Positions 53,922 through 61,748 of a stretch of 64,000 bases of DNA are shown piece after piece (the first letter of the stretch is position 1; every line of letters begins with the position of its first letter). The stretch is from Pseudomonas putida NBRC 14164. GTDB lineage: Bacteria; Pseudomonadota; Gammaproteobacteria; Pseudomonadales; Pseudomonadaceae. A program made the position numbers and the translations under genes. The stretch covers positions 800,501 to 864,500 of the forward strand of contig NC_021505.1 of NCBI RefSeq assembly GCF_000412675.1, read 5' to 3'. The notes under the pieces were generated by a model. That model saw only the letters and a list, made by a program, of their open reading frames with translations, was not told the DNA's origin and ran no database searches.

Positions 53922-54210
53922 GAGGTTTTCCTTTTTCGAACGCCGCCTGTTGGTCGGCGCTGGCTTCTTTCTGGTATTGGGCTTTCCACTCGGCGTAGGG
54001 CATGCCATATACCGCTTCGCGGGCGTCGTCCAGGCTCAGGTCGAGCTGGCGCTCGTCGGCCGCAGCCTTGTACCACTTGGACAGGCAGTTGCGGCAGAAA
54101 CCGGACAGGTTCATCAGGTCGATGTTCTGTACGTCGGTGCGCTTTTGCAAGTGTTCGACCAGGCGCCGGAACGCGGCGGCTTCGAGTTCGAGCTGTTGCT
54201 GTGGGGTCAT
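53914..54210 (-). CDS. DUF1244-family protein
   Basis: A 98-residue protein: LEAAAFRRLVEHLQKRTDVQ, IDLMNLSGFCRNCLSKWY, DLSLDDAREAVYGMPYAEWK. The cysteines in GFCRNCL suggest metal or zinc binding. DUF1244 proteins are of unknown function and are often encoded beside folM or HopJ-type genes in pseudomonads. It begins 9 bases after folM ends and overlaps the HopJ-family gene. Confidence 0.85.
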   Translation of the reverse strand: MTPQQQLELEAAAFRRLVEHLQKRTDVQNIDLMNLSGFCRNCLSKWYKAAADERQLDLSLDDAREAVYGMPYAEWKAQYQKEASADQQAAFEKGKPRD

Positions 54211-54219
54211 GGGCTTCTC

Positions 54220-54912
54220 TCAGGTCATGCGGTTCTTCAAGTGGCGGCCACCATTGATGACCACCTGGCTACCGGTGCTGTACTGGCTGGCGAGCAGGTA
54301 TTTGACTGTCTCGATCAGCGGGCCGGCGCCGGGTTCGAACTCCAGCAGGGCCTTTTTCAAGGTTTGCTGGCGGTAGGCTTCGTCGCCCCCTTCCTTGAGG
54401 ATCAGCAGCCCGGGCAGGATACCGTTCACGTGCACCGTGGGCGCATATTTTTCAGCGAATGACAGCACCATGTTCTGCAGCGCAGCCTTGGTGGCGGCGT
54501 AGCCAATGTGGCTTTTGCTGCCGCGAGAAGAGGTTTCGTCGCAGATGTGGATGATGTCGGCCTTTTCCACTTTGGCAAGCAAGTCGCCCAGGGCCAGGTT
54601 GAGGTGGTAGGGCGCTTCGACGTGCAGGCGGAACATGGTATCGAGGTTGTCGAGCCCGTCATCGAGCCACAGCGAGGCGTTGTGGATGATGGCGCGCAGG
54701 CCGTCGTAATGGCTGTGCAGGTGATCGATCAGGGCCTGGCGGTCGGCCGCCAGGCACAGGTCGGCCTGAAACTGCACGATGTTCGGGTGGGCCGTGTGTG
54801 GCTGGACGCTGCGGCTGGCACTGACCACCGTATGGCCGGCCTTTGCCAGTTCAAGGGCCAGGGCCAGCCCGACGCGCTGGCTGGCTCCGGTAACGAGAAT
54901 GGGGCTGTTCAT
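54220..54912 (-). CDS. folM: FolM-like dihydromonapterin/dihydrofolate reductase
   Basis: A 230-residue short-chain dehydrogenase. Start at MNSPILVTGASQRVG; the longer frame is shadow. NADPH motif TGASQRVGLALA (the SQRVG form is typical of pteridine reductases), IIHNASLW, and catalytic Tyr-X3-Lys in GYAATKAALQN. FolM makes tetrahydromonapterin, the cofactor of phenylalanine hydroxylase in Pseudomonas. It leads a three-gene operon with the DUF1244 and HopJ genes. Confidence 0.85.
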   Translation of the reverse strand: MNSPILVTGASQRVGLALALELAKAGHTVVSASRSVQPHTAHPNIVQFQADLCLAADRQALIDHLHSHYDGLRAIIHNASLWLDDGLDNLDTMFRLHVEAPYHLNLALGDLLAKVEKADIIHICDETSSRGSKSHIGYAATKAALQNMVLSFAEKYAPTVHVNGILPGLLILKEGGDEAYRQQTLKKALLEFEPGAGPLIETVKYLLASQYSTGSQVVINGGRHLKNRMT

Positions 54913-54989
54913 TTCGGGGCGGTCAACTTGTCTGTCGTTTGGTTGCCGCCCAGCATACCCGAACTGTTTCCCAGTTGTATGGCCTGGCC

Positions 54990-55550
54990 TCAGCGGCTGC
55001 GCAGGGCGCCAGTGGTGGCAGGTGAGGCATGCAGCCAACTGGCCAGCAGGCGGGTGGACAGGGGGATGAACAGGTACACCATGACCGGCGTCAGGGCCAG
55101 GGTGCTGAGCATTACCCGGGGCAGCAGGTCCAGAGTGGCCAGCCAGGGGCCAAGCAGCAGGTTGAACGCCAGCGACACCGGGAAGAACGCCAGCCAGATG
55201 GCCACCGCCTGCTTCCAGCGCGGTGGTTTTTGCACCGTATTGGTGCCAAACCAGTCGTCGATGCCACTGACGCGCGCTTCTTTGGGGCGTTCGAACAGGC
55301 CGTTGCCGCGTTGCAGCCAAGCCCGGCGCGAGGCGGAATGCTCCCAGGCATGCAGGGTGGGTTCGTCGCTGAAGCGGAAGATGATCTGGAATTCGTCGCC
55401 ATCGCGGGGCGGGGCGAGGATGCCCGAACCGAGGTAGCCGGGGAAGTCGGTGGCCAGCTGCTCGCCTTCATGCAGCCAGGCCAGCAGGTCCTGGTAGCGG
55501 CCGTGGGCGGCGCGGCGCGACACCATCAAGGTGACGGGTGGGGTAGACAT
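54990..55550 (-). CDS. ABM-domain protein with C-terminal membrane helices
   Basis: A 186-residue protein; start at MSTPPVTLMVSRR. Residues about 1-100 form an ABM (monooxygenase-like) domain: YQDLLAWLHEGEQLATDFPG, DEFQIIFRFSDEPTLHAWE. Residues about 115-170 have two to three membrane helices (WKQAVAIWLAFFPVSLAFNL and VMLSTLALTPVMVYLFIPL). This fused form is found in many proteobacteria; function is unknown. Confidence 0.78.
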   Translation of the reverse strand: MSTPPVTLMVSRRAAHGRYQDLLAWLHEGEQLATDFPGYLGSGILAPPRDGDEFQIIFRFSDEPTLHAWEHSASRRAWLQRGNGLFERPKEARVSGIDDWFGTNTVQKPPRWKQAVAIWLAFFPVSLAFNLLLGPWLATLDLLPRVMLSTLALTPVMVYLFIPLSTRLLASWLHASPATTGALRSR

Positions 55551-55768
55551 CGTGTATCTCCTGGCAACGGGGCTGGCGGGTAGCTGGCCCCTTTGGCTAC
55601 GTGGCCCGGGGTGGTGGGCAACGCAGGTGTGCATGCAAGAATCGGGCGCGGATTATCGCGCATGTGTGATCTTCGGCAAATGTGAGCCGGCAAACGGTTG
55701 CACCCTGCGATCGGTGTCGGCGTAGTAGAATGAGCGCTCAACTTCCGCACTCAGGGTACGCTGTGCAG

Positions 55769-56704
55769 ATGAACGAACAGGGACGTGATCCGCTGATCGA
55801 AGTGGGTCTTGAGCAGCAGGAGCTGTTTCCGATCCGCGAAGTTTCCCGACTGACGGGCGTCAACGCCGTGACCCTGCGTGCCTGGGAGCGCCGCTACGGG
55901 CTGATTCAGCCAACCCGCACCGACAGTGGCCACCGCCTTTATTCCCAAGCGGACATCGATGACATCCGCCGTATCCTCGGCTGGCTTGAGCGCGGTGTGG
56001 CGGTGAGTAAAGTGGGCAGCATCCTCGCTCGCGGTCATGCCCTTGCCGAGCAGGTCAGCGGGGCGACGGACGCGTGGTTGCGCTGGCAGCACCAGGCGCG
56101 TCAGGCCGTGCAGCGGTTTGACATGGCCGGCCTGGACCGGCTGTTCGACGAGGTGTTTGCTGCCAACACCCTGGACCAGGTGTTCGCCGAGGTGTTCATG
56201 CCGGTTTGGCACGACCTGGCGGCCGGGCAGGGCGGCTATGGGCAGGCCAGCGAGTGGCTGTTCCTTGACCAGTTCTTGCGTGGCCGGGTATTTGCCCGTT
56301 TGCCGCTCGCCCATGTGCCGCGTGGTCGCACAGTGCTGCTGGCAGCGTTGCCAGGGCAATGCCATGAACTGGAATTACTGGTGACCGGCCTGAGCCTGGG
56401 CAGCGACGATATTGGCGTGACGCCCTTGGCGAGCGGGCAGCCGCTACAGGAGCTGGCGCTGGTCTGCGAACGCCTGAAACCCGATGCCCTGGTGCTGTTT
56501 TCCCACCACCCACCCACGGCGGAACTCACCCGACGACTGGTGCGCATGGCTGCGGTACTGGAATGCCCGTTGTTGCTGGCCGGCGAAGCTGCAGAAGTGG
56601 CACAGGACCACCTGGCAGGCAGCCTGGTAGCGTGCCTTGGGGCGCAGGGTAGTGTGATGCGCCAGCGCTTGCGGCAGTTTCTGGCCGGTCAGCTCGATAC
56701 CTGA
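55769..56704 (+). CDS. MerR-family regulator, class II LitR-like
   Basis: A 311-residue protein counted from the ATG at 55769 (MNEQGRDPL). An ATG at 55730 would add 13 residues and cannot be excluded. N-terminal MerR HTH (about residues 17-85: FPIREVSRLTGVNAVTLRAW, ERRYGLIQPTRTDSGHRLYS). The C-terminal 200 residues have the size and shape of a B12-binding module, but the B12 motif DxHxxG is replaced by GQCHEL, so cobalamin binding is unlikely. This fits class II LitR, which in P. putida works with short LOV proteins; a LOV gene lies 660 bases away. The 3' end overlaps the convergent PilZ gene by 16 bases. Confidence 0.82.
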   Translation: MNEQGRDPLIEVGLEQQELFPIREVSRLTGVNAVTLRAWERRYGLIQPTRTDSGHRLYSQADIDDIRRILGWLERGVAVSKVGSILARGHALAEQVSGATDAWLRWQHQARQAVQRFDMAGLDRLFDEVFAANTLDQVFAEVFMPVWHDLAAGQGGYGQASEWLFLDQFLRGRVFARLPLAHVPRGRTVLLAALPGQCHELELLVTGLSLGSDDIGVTPLASGQPLQELALVCERLKPDALVLFSHHPPTAELTRRLVRMAAVLECPLLLAGEAAEVAQDHLAGSLVACLGAQGSVMRQRLRQFLAGQLDT

Positions 56705-57306
56705 GTGTGCAGTTCGGGGTGCGCCTGGCGATGGGCCTGGAGGATATAGTCGCGCAGGCGGTCGATCTCTTCGGCCGGGCTCTGGCCCAGGTCGTAGGCC
56801 GCCAGGTCCGGGCCGATGCGCCGGCCCAGTACACCATGCAATTCGATCGGGCTGATATCGCCCGGGGCGAAGCGCAACTCGAAACGGCTGGGCGCCGCTG
56901 GCAAGCCGCGGATCTCCACCAGTACACCTTTGAACGAAATATCGCGAACCCACAGGCCGCTTTGCTGATCATGGCTATCGAGCAACGGGCTGGGGGTTTC
57001 CATCGACAGGCGCCACGCGCGCAGCATGGGGCCGTCTTCGTAGATTTCGGGTGAACCCACTTGAAGGTGCAGGGCGTGGAACTCGTCTTCCACCAACTGC
57101 AGCGGGAAGCTGATCTGCTGGTTGTTGAACTGGGCCTGCAAAGTCACCTGTTCGTTGGCCACCAGGCGGGTCAGCAAGCTCTGGATGCGACGGTCGCCAT
57201 TGACCAGCAGGCTCGACATGGAGTCTGCCAGGTTCAGTTGCGGCGAATGCTGCATGCTCTGGATGAAATCCAGTTCGTCCTGGGTCAGGAGCGCGTCTGC
57301 TTGCAT
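56689..57306 (-). CDS. YcgR-like protein with PilZ domain
   Basis: A 205-residue protein; start at MQADALLTQDEL. The N-terminal part (about residues 10-95: SMSSLLVNGDRRIQSLLTRL) resembles the YcgR N-domain. A PilZ domain follows with DISFKG (DxSxxG). The preceding arginine motif is RAWR (spacing RxxR, not the usual RxxxR), so c-di-GMP binding should be tested. It starts 59 bases after the LOV gene ends and is probably co-transcribed with it. Confidence 0.83.
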   Translation of the reverse strand: MQADALLTQDELDFIQSMQHSPQLNLADSMSSLLVNGDRRIQSLLTRLVANEQVTLQAQFNNQQISFPLQLVEDEFHALHLQVGSPEIYEDGPMLRAWRLSMETPSPLLDSHDQQSGLWVRDISFKGVLVEIRGLPAAPSRFELRFAPGDISPIELHGVLGRRIGPDLAAYDLGQSPAEEIDRLRDYILQAHRQAHPELHTQVSS

Positions 57307-57365
57307 GATCGAACTCGGTGGTGGCGATTTCTTCAACGGAATTGACCGTGCGTGGCGTACTTGGT

Positions 57366-57794
57366 TCAGGCGCGTTCGTCGGGTTTCGGACAAACGCGCA
57401 GTTCGGCCAGCTCCCGCTCAAGTTGGACCTGGCGGCTGACGTCCTTCTGAATACCGATGAAATAGGTCCGCTGTTCAGCGTCTAGCCTTACCGGGGTGAT
57501 CGACAGCTCGTTCCAGAACGCGCTGCCATCCTTGCGGTAGTTGCGCAGCACTTCGCGACAGGGGCGGCCTTCGGCCAAGGCCCTGCGGATGCGGGCACGG
57601 CCAAGCTGGTCACGGTCGTCTGCCTGCAGGAAGCGGCAATCCTGGTAGAGGATTTCGTCGCGGCTATAGCCGGTCAGGCGTTCGAAGGCGGCGTTCACGT
57701 AGATCAGGATGGTGTCGTCGCCTTCCTGTTCGGCAACCACGATCCCGTCATTGGACGCATCGACCATCGATTGCAGCAATTGCGCGTTGATCAT
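57366..57794 (-). CDS. Short LOV blue-light sensor (PpSB1-LOV-like)
   Basis: A 142-residue protein that is one PAS/LOV domain with short N- and C-terminal helices. Start at MINAQLLQSM, giving the same length I recall for PpSB1-LOV of P. putida. The photoactive cysteine is Cys53 in YQDCRFLQ (the GxNCRFLQ motif with QD in place of GxN). Flavin contacts follow in LRNYRKDGSAFWNELSITPV. In blue light the cysteine bonds to FMN and changes the dimer. It has no output domain, so it must act on a partner; the LitR-like and PilZ genes beside it are candidates. Confidence 0.93.
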   Translation of the reverse strand: MINAQLLQSMVDASNDGIVVAEQEGDDTILIYVNAAFERLTGYSRDEILYQDCRFLQADDRDQLGRARIRRALAEGRPCREVLRNYRKDGSAFWNELSITPVRLDAEQRTYFIGIQKDVSRQVQLERELAELRVCPKPDERA

Positions 57795-57910
57795 GTCTGG
57801 GCCATTGAGCAAAGAAAGGCTGAAGGCGGCGACTTTGGTAGAGGCGGCCTTTTGCCAGCGCTGGATGCTAGTATCCTACGTTTTCACTCAGTTTCGGAAT
57901 CCTCTACCCG

Positions 57911-58366
57911 ATGAAAGTCGCCATTATTTCCGGATCGGTCTATGGCACCGCCGAAGAAGTCGCCCGTCACGCCGAATCGCTGTTGAAGGCTGCAGGCCTG
58001 GAGGCCTGGCATGCGGCGCGTGCCACCCTGCAGGATCTTGAAGGTTTTGCCCCAGACGCCTTGCTGGCCGTGACCTCGACCACCGGCATGGGCGAGCTGC
58101 CGGACAACCTCATGCCGTTGTACTGCGCCATTCGTGACACCCTGCCTGCGGCCTGGCGTGGCCTGCCGGGTGCAGTCATTGCGCTGGGCGATGCCAGCTA
58201 CGGTGACACCTACTGTGGTGGTGGCGAACAAATGCGCGAGCTGTTTGCCGAGTTGGGTGTGCGCGAAGTGCAGCCGATGCTGCGCCTGGATGCCAGCGAG
58301 ACCGTGACCCCGGAAGCCGATGCCGAACCGTGGTTGGCGGAGCTTGTTCAAGCGTTGAAAGCCTGA
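57911..58366 (+). CDS. MioC-like flavodoxin
   Basis: A 151-residue FMN protein: ISGSVYGTAEEVARHAESLL binds the phosphate (SGSVYGTAEE), TSTTGMGELPDNL and GDASYGDTYCGG form the flavin loops. Short-chain flavodoxin of the MioC/YqcA group, a soluble electron carrier. It is divergent from the LOV gene with 116 bases between. Confidence 0.9.
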   Translation: MKVAIISGSVYGTAEEVARHAESLLKAAGLEAWHAARATLQDLEGFAPDALLAVTSTTGMGELPDNLMPLYCAIRDTLPAAWRGLPGAVIALGDASYGDTYCGGGEQMRELFAELGVREVQPMLRLDASETVTPEADAEPWLAELVQALKA

Positions 58367-58387
58367 CGGGGCATTTTCGCTTGTCCT

Positions 58388-58482
58388 GGCCTCTTCGCGG
58401 GTAAACCCGCTCCCACCTGTAGGGCGCAGCTTTCCCAAACTGTGGTGTCCCTGTGGGAGCGGGTTCACCCGCGAAAGGGCCG
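58388..58482. repeat. REP pair
   Basis: GGCCTCTTCGCGGGTAAACC and its mirror lie between the flavodoxin gene and the convergent LysR gene. Confidence 0.9.
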
Positions 58483-58497
58483 GCGCAGGCTCAAGCA

Positions 58498-59391
58498 TTA
58501 GCTACTGCCCGGCACCGGCCACTCGCGCAGCAACGCCAACCACGCCTGCGCCGCTCGTGACAGGTACGCCCCGCGCCGCCAGATAAAGGCAATATCCCAA
58601 CGCAAATCCTGCGGCGAACGCAGCGGCAAACGCACCACCCCAGGGCGCTCAAGCGCTTTTGCCACCACCCGGGGCAGCAACACCACGCCCTGGCCCGCCG
58701 CCACCAGCGCTGCCAAAAAATCCGCCTGGCCGCTGCGCCCGCCTTCCTTCGGGGTAAAACCGTGCTGGTGGCACGCCTTCAGCAGCCGGTCATTGAGCAC
58801 GAAGCTGCGCTGATACAGCAGGAACGGCGTATCGGCCAGTTGCCCCAGGTCCACCTCGTCCAGGCCCGCCAAGGCATGGCCAGCCGGCAGCAGGGCATCC
58901 AGCGGTTCGTTGCAAAACGGTTGGTAGTCGAACGCTTCGTCGCTGGGCGTCAGGCTGCCACCCAATTCCAGTTCGCCACTCCTGACTGCCTGCTCAACAC
59001 TACGGCTGCCGCCTTCGAGCAACTGAATCGCGATATTCGGGTGGCGCCGGCGGTATTCGGCGAACAAACCGGCGAACAGGGCGTCGCTGCCCAGCATGGG
59101 CAAGCCCAGGCGCAGCTCGCCACGCTCCATCAGGCTGAGGTCGTCCAGCTCGTTGAGCAGTGCCTGGCGCTGACGCAGCAGGGCCTCGCCACGCTCCAGC
59201 ACAATGCGCCCGGCTGCCGTCAGGTGCAGCTGCGAGGCCTGGCGCTCCAGCAGTGGCTGGCCCACATCTTGCTCCAGCTGGGCCACCTGCTTGCTTACAG
59301 CCGACTGGCTGATGTGCAGGGTGTGCGCCGCCTGGGTGAAACCGCCGCGGTGGACCACTTCGATAAAACTGCGTAGCTGTTTGAATTCCAT
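58498..59391 (-). CDS. LysR-family regulator, divergent from lrgAB
   Basis: A 297-residue protein; start at MEFKQLRSFIEVV. HTH FTQAAHTLHISQSAVSKQVA (about residues 18-37), then a substrate-binding domain with GELRLGLPMLGSDALF. It is divergent from the lrgA/cidA-like gene with 98 bases between. The dyad ATTCC-GTTAT-GGAAT (59399) sits 8 bases before its own start codon, so it should repress itself while controlling lrgAB, like CidR. Confidence 0.87.
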   Translation of the reverse strand: MEFKQLRSFIEVVHRGGFTQAAHTLHISQSAVSKQVAQLEQDVGQPLLERQASQLHLTAAGRIVLERGEALLRQRQALLNELDDLSLMERGELRLGLPMLGSDALFAGLFAEYRRRHPNIAIQLLEGGSRSVEQAVRSGELELGGSLTPSDEAFDYQPFCNEPLDALLPAGHALAGLDEVDLGQLADTPFLLYQRSFVLNDRLLKACHQHGFTPKEGGRSGQADFLAALVAAGQGVVLLPRVVAKALERPGVVRLPLRSPQDLRWDIAFIWRRGAYLSRAAQAWLALLREWPVPGSS

Positions 59392-59398
59392 GCTCTGA

Positions 59399-59413
59399 AT
59401 TCCGTTATGGAAT
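59399..59413. promoter_or_regulatory. LysR-type box between the regulator and lrgAB
   Basis: ATTCC-GTTAT-GGAAT is a perfect dyad containing the T-N11-A core of LysR sites. It lies 8 bases upstream of the LysR start and 77 bases before lrgA. Confidence 0.6.
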
Positions 59414-59489
59414 GGCGATAAGTCTAACAATTCGCTTCTGGCCTAGGCAGCCGAATCTTAAAATAAGGGTCTGTCGAGGAACCCTCATC

Positions 59490-59876
59490 ATGAAACCCGC
59501 GTTATTGAAAAAAGCCCTGCGCCTGCTTGTCGAGCTGGCGATCCTTTGTTCTTTGTTCCTGCTCGGAGGCCAGCTTGCCAGTTGGCTGGGCTGGCCAATC
59601 CCCGGCGGCGTGATGGGCCTGGCACTGTTGTTGATACTGTTCGCTTCAGGTGTGCTCAAGCCGGCCATGTTGCAACTGGGCGCGGGCTGGCTGATGGCCG
59701 AGATGCTGCTGTTTTTCATCCCGGCGCTGATGAGCCTGCTGGATTACGGCTCGCTCATCCGTGAAGAGGGCTGGCGCATCCTGCTGGTGATCGCCGTGAG
59801 CACGCTGATGGTGATGGTGGTGACTGCCTTGACCGTGGAACTGGTGTGCCGCTGGAGCTTGCGCCATGAGCCTTGA
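59490..59876 (+). CDS. CidA/LrgA-family membrane protein
   Basis: A 128-residue protein with four helices. Start at MKPALLKKALRLL after CGAGGAA. Family marks: LCSLFLLGGQLASWLGWPIP, GVMGLALLLILFASG, LLFFIPALMSLLDYG. CidA/LrgA proteins are holin-like and influence murein hydrolase export and pyruvate handling. It overlaps the lrgB gene by 11 bases. Confidence 0.9.
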   Translation: MKPALLKKALRLLVELAILCSLFLLGGQLASWLGWPIPGGVMGLALLLILFASGVLKPAMLQLGAGWLMAEMLLFFIPALMSLLDYGSLIREEGWRILLVIAVSTLMVMVVTALTVELVCRWSLRHEP

Positions 59877-60552
59877 ACCCATGCCGCTGTTCTGGCTGGC
59901 CCTGACCTTGCTGGCTTACCTGGGCAGCCGTTGGCTGTACCGGCGCAGCAAGCGCTACCTGCTGTCGCCGTTGATCCTGGTACCTGTGCTGCTGCTGGCC
60001 GTGGCGGTGCCGCTGCATACCGCCTATGCAGAGTATGCCCGCAATACCCATTGGTTGATGAGCGTGCTCGGCCCGGTGACTGTGGCCTTCGCGGTGCCGA
60101 TCTGGCAGCAGCGGGCCATGCTGGCGCGCCATTGGCCGGCCCTGATGGTGGGCATGGTGGCAGGCAGCAGTGCCTCGATCGCCAGCTCCTGGGGCCTTGC
60201 GCACCTGCTGGCGCTGGACAGTGCAACCAGCCTGTCGCTGGTGCCGCGTTCGATCACCACGCCGTTTGCCATGCCCTTGGCCCATGACCTGGGTGGCGTG
60301 CCGGAGCTGACGGCGGTGTTCGTGATGTTCACCGGCGTGCTCGGCGCCATGTTCGGTGGCGTGCTGCTGCGCTGGTTGCCGCTGCGCACGCCCCTGGCAC
60401 GGGGTGCACTGTTTGGCGTCGGTGCGCACGGTGCCGGGGTCAGCCGGGCTCAGGAGGTGGGCCGTGAGGAAGGCTCGGTGGCCGGCCTGGTCATGGTCCT
60501 GACCGGGTTGTTGAACCTGTTCGCGGCACCGCTGCTGGCCATGCTGCTCTGA
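59866..60552 (+). CDS. LrgB-family membrane protein
   Basis: A 228-residue protein with about six to seven helices. Family marks: VMSVLGPVTVAFAVPIWQQR (read here as SVLGPVTVAFAVP), SLVPRSITTPFAMPLAHDLG, and GVGAHGAGVSRAQEVGREEG. It forms a pair with the CidA/LrgA protein and in some bacteria transports or signals pyruvate. Its start lies inside lrgA (11-base overlap), so the two are coupled. Confidence 0.92.
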   Translation: MSLEPMPLFWLALTLLAYLGSRWLYRRSKRYLLSPLILVPVLLLAVAVPLHTAYAEYARNTHWLMSVLGPVTVAFAVPIWQQRAMLARHWPALMVGMVAGSSASIASSWGLAHLLALDSATSLSLVPRSITTPFAMPLAHDLGGVPELTAVFVMFTGVLGAMFGGVLLRWLPLRTPLARGALFGVGAHGAGVSRAQEVGREEGSVAGLVMVLTGLLNLFAAPLLAMLL

Positions 60553-60728
60553 CCGTTCGTGCCACTGACTCGCTCAGTCATCAAGCTGGCTGGCAACGCA
60601 AGTTTCAGCCCATGGCCTGCTGGCTAGACTCTGCCTCGACATAGAGAGCACATGTATGTGCCGAGGTGACATGCAATGACCGCAGCCTTGCCCTATTCCG
60701 CCAACACCACTTCACCGGGACCGTTCTG

Positions 60729-61634
60729 ATGCCTATGGCCGAAATTCCATTGTGCGTCTGGCGAACCCGGGGACAGAGTTTCACTTTCCGGGGCCAGAGC
60801 ATCCGCTACTGGACCGCAGGGCAAGGAGAGCCCCTGCTTTTGTTACACGGTTTCCCCACCGCCAGCTGGGATTGGCACTATTTGTGGGGGCCTTTGAGCC
60901 AACGCTTCAGGGTGATCGCGTGCGACATGCTGGGCTTTGGCGATTCGGCCAAGCCGGTCGATCACGCCTACAGCCTGATGGAGCAGGCAGACTTGCAGCA
61001 GGCTTTGCTTGGCCACCTGCAGGTCGACCAGCCGGTGCACCTGCTGGCCCACGACTACGGCGGCAGCGTCGCCCAGGAGCTGCTGGCGCGGCACCATGAG
61101 CAGCGTGCCGAGGTTGCCAGCTGTGTGTTCCTCAACAGCGGGCTGTTCCCCGAAAGCTGCCGCATGCTGCTGATCCAGAAGCTGCTGCTCAGCCGGTTCG
61201 GCTGGCTGGTCGGGCGTTCGTTCGGGCGTGACGACCTGGTGCGCAACGTGACCCAGGTCTATGGCCCTTGCACCCACCCCAGCGAAAGTGCCCTGGATGA
61301 TTTCTGGAGCCTGATCACCGCCAACCGGGGCACACGTATCCTGCACAAGCTGGTGAGCTACATGCCCGAACGCAGATTGCACCGCGAGCGCTGGGTCGGG
61401 GCGATGCAGCGCACAGGCGTGCCACTGCGCCTGATCAATGGCGTGGTCGACCCGCTGTCCGGCGCGCACATGCTCGAGCGCTACCGGCAACTGGTGCCGG
61501 AGGCGGACACCGTGCAGCTACCAGGCATCGGCCATTACCCGCACACCGAAGCGCCAGTGCAAGTGCTGCGTCACTACCTGGCGTTTCGTGAGCAGCCTGT
61601 GAGCTTCTATCCGCAGAAAGTGGCGTGGTCCTGA
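60729..61634 (+). CDS. Alpha/beta hydrolase, haloalkane-dehalogenase/epoxide-hydrolase-like
   Basis: A 301-residue protein; start at MPMAEIPLCVW with GGGA upstream (the ATG at 60735 is an alternative). LLLLHGFPTASWDWHYLW (HGFP oxyanion motif), VIACDMLGFGDSAKP, and nucleophile elbow HLLAHDYGGSVAQELL, in which the nucleophile is Asp (HDYGG). This Asp-type elbow is found in dehalogenases and epoxide hydrolases. Acid Asp near VVDPLSG and His in GIGHYPHTE. Substrate unknown. Confidence 0.83.
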   Translation: MPMAEIPLCVWRTRGQSFTFRGQSIRYWTAGQGEPLLLLHGFPTASWDWHYLWGPLSQRFRVIACDMLGFGDSAKPVDHAYSLMEQADLQQALLGHLQVDQPVHLLAHDYGGSVAQELLARHHEQRAEVASCVFLNSGLFPESCRMLLIQKLLLSRFGWLVGRSFGRDDLVRNVTQVYGPCTHPSESALDDFWSLITANRGTRILHKLVSYMPERRLHRERWVGAMQRTGVPLRLINGVVDPLSGAHMLERYRQLVPEADTVQLPGIGHYPHTEAPVQVLRHYLAFREQPVSFYPQKVAWS

Positions 61635-61748
61635 CCGGGCCGCATCGCCCTGCGTTATTGCCAGGCATTCAGCCTGCGTGAGCTTTGTTGTCCGCCCGTT
61701 GTTTGCGGCGGACACTCGGCTTATCTGAACCTGCCTGGAGCCATGAGC

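Noticed and set aside
56689..56704. A fused LitR-PilZ protein
   Set aside because: The two genes only overlap tail to tail on opposite strands by 16 bases.
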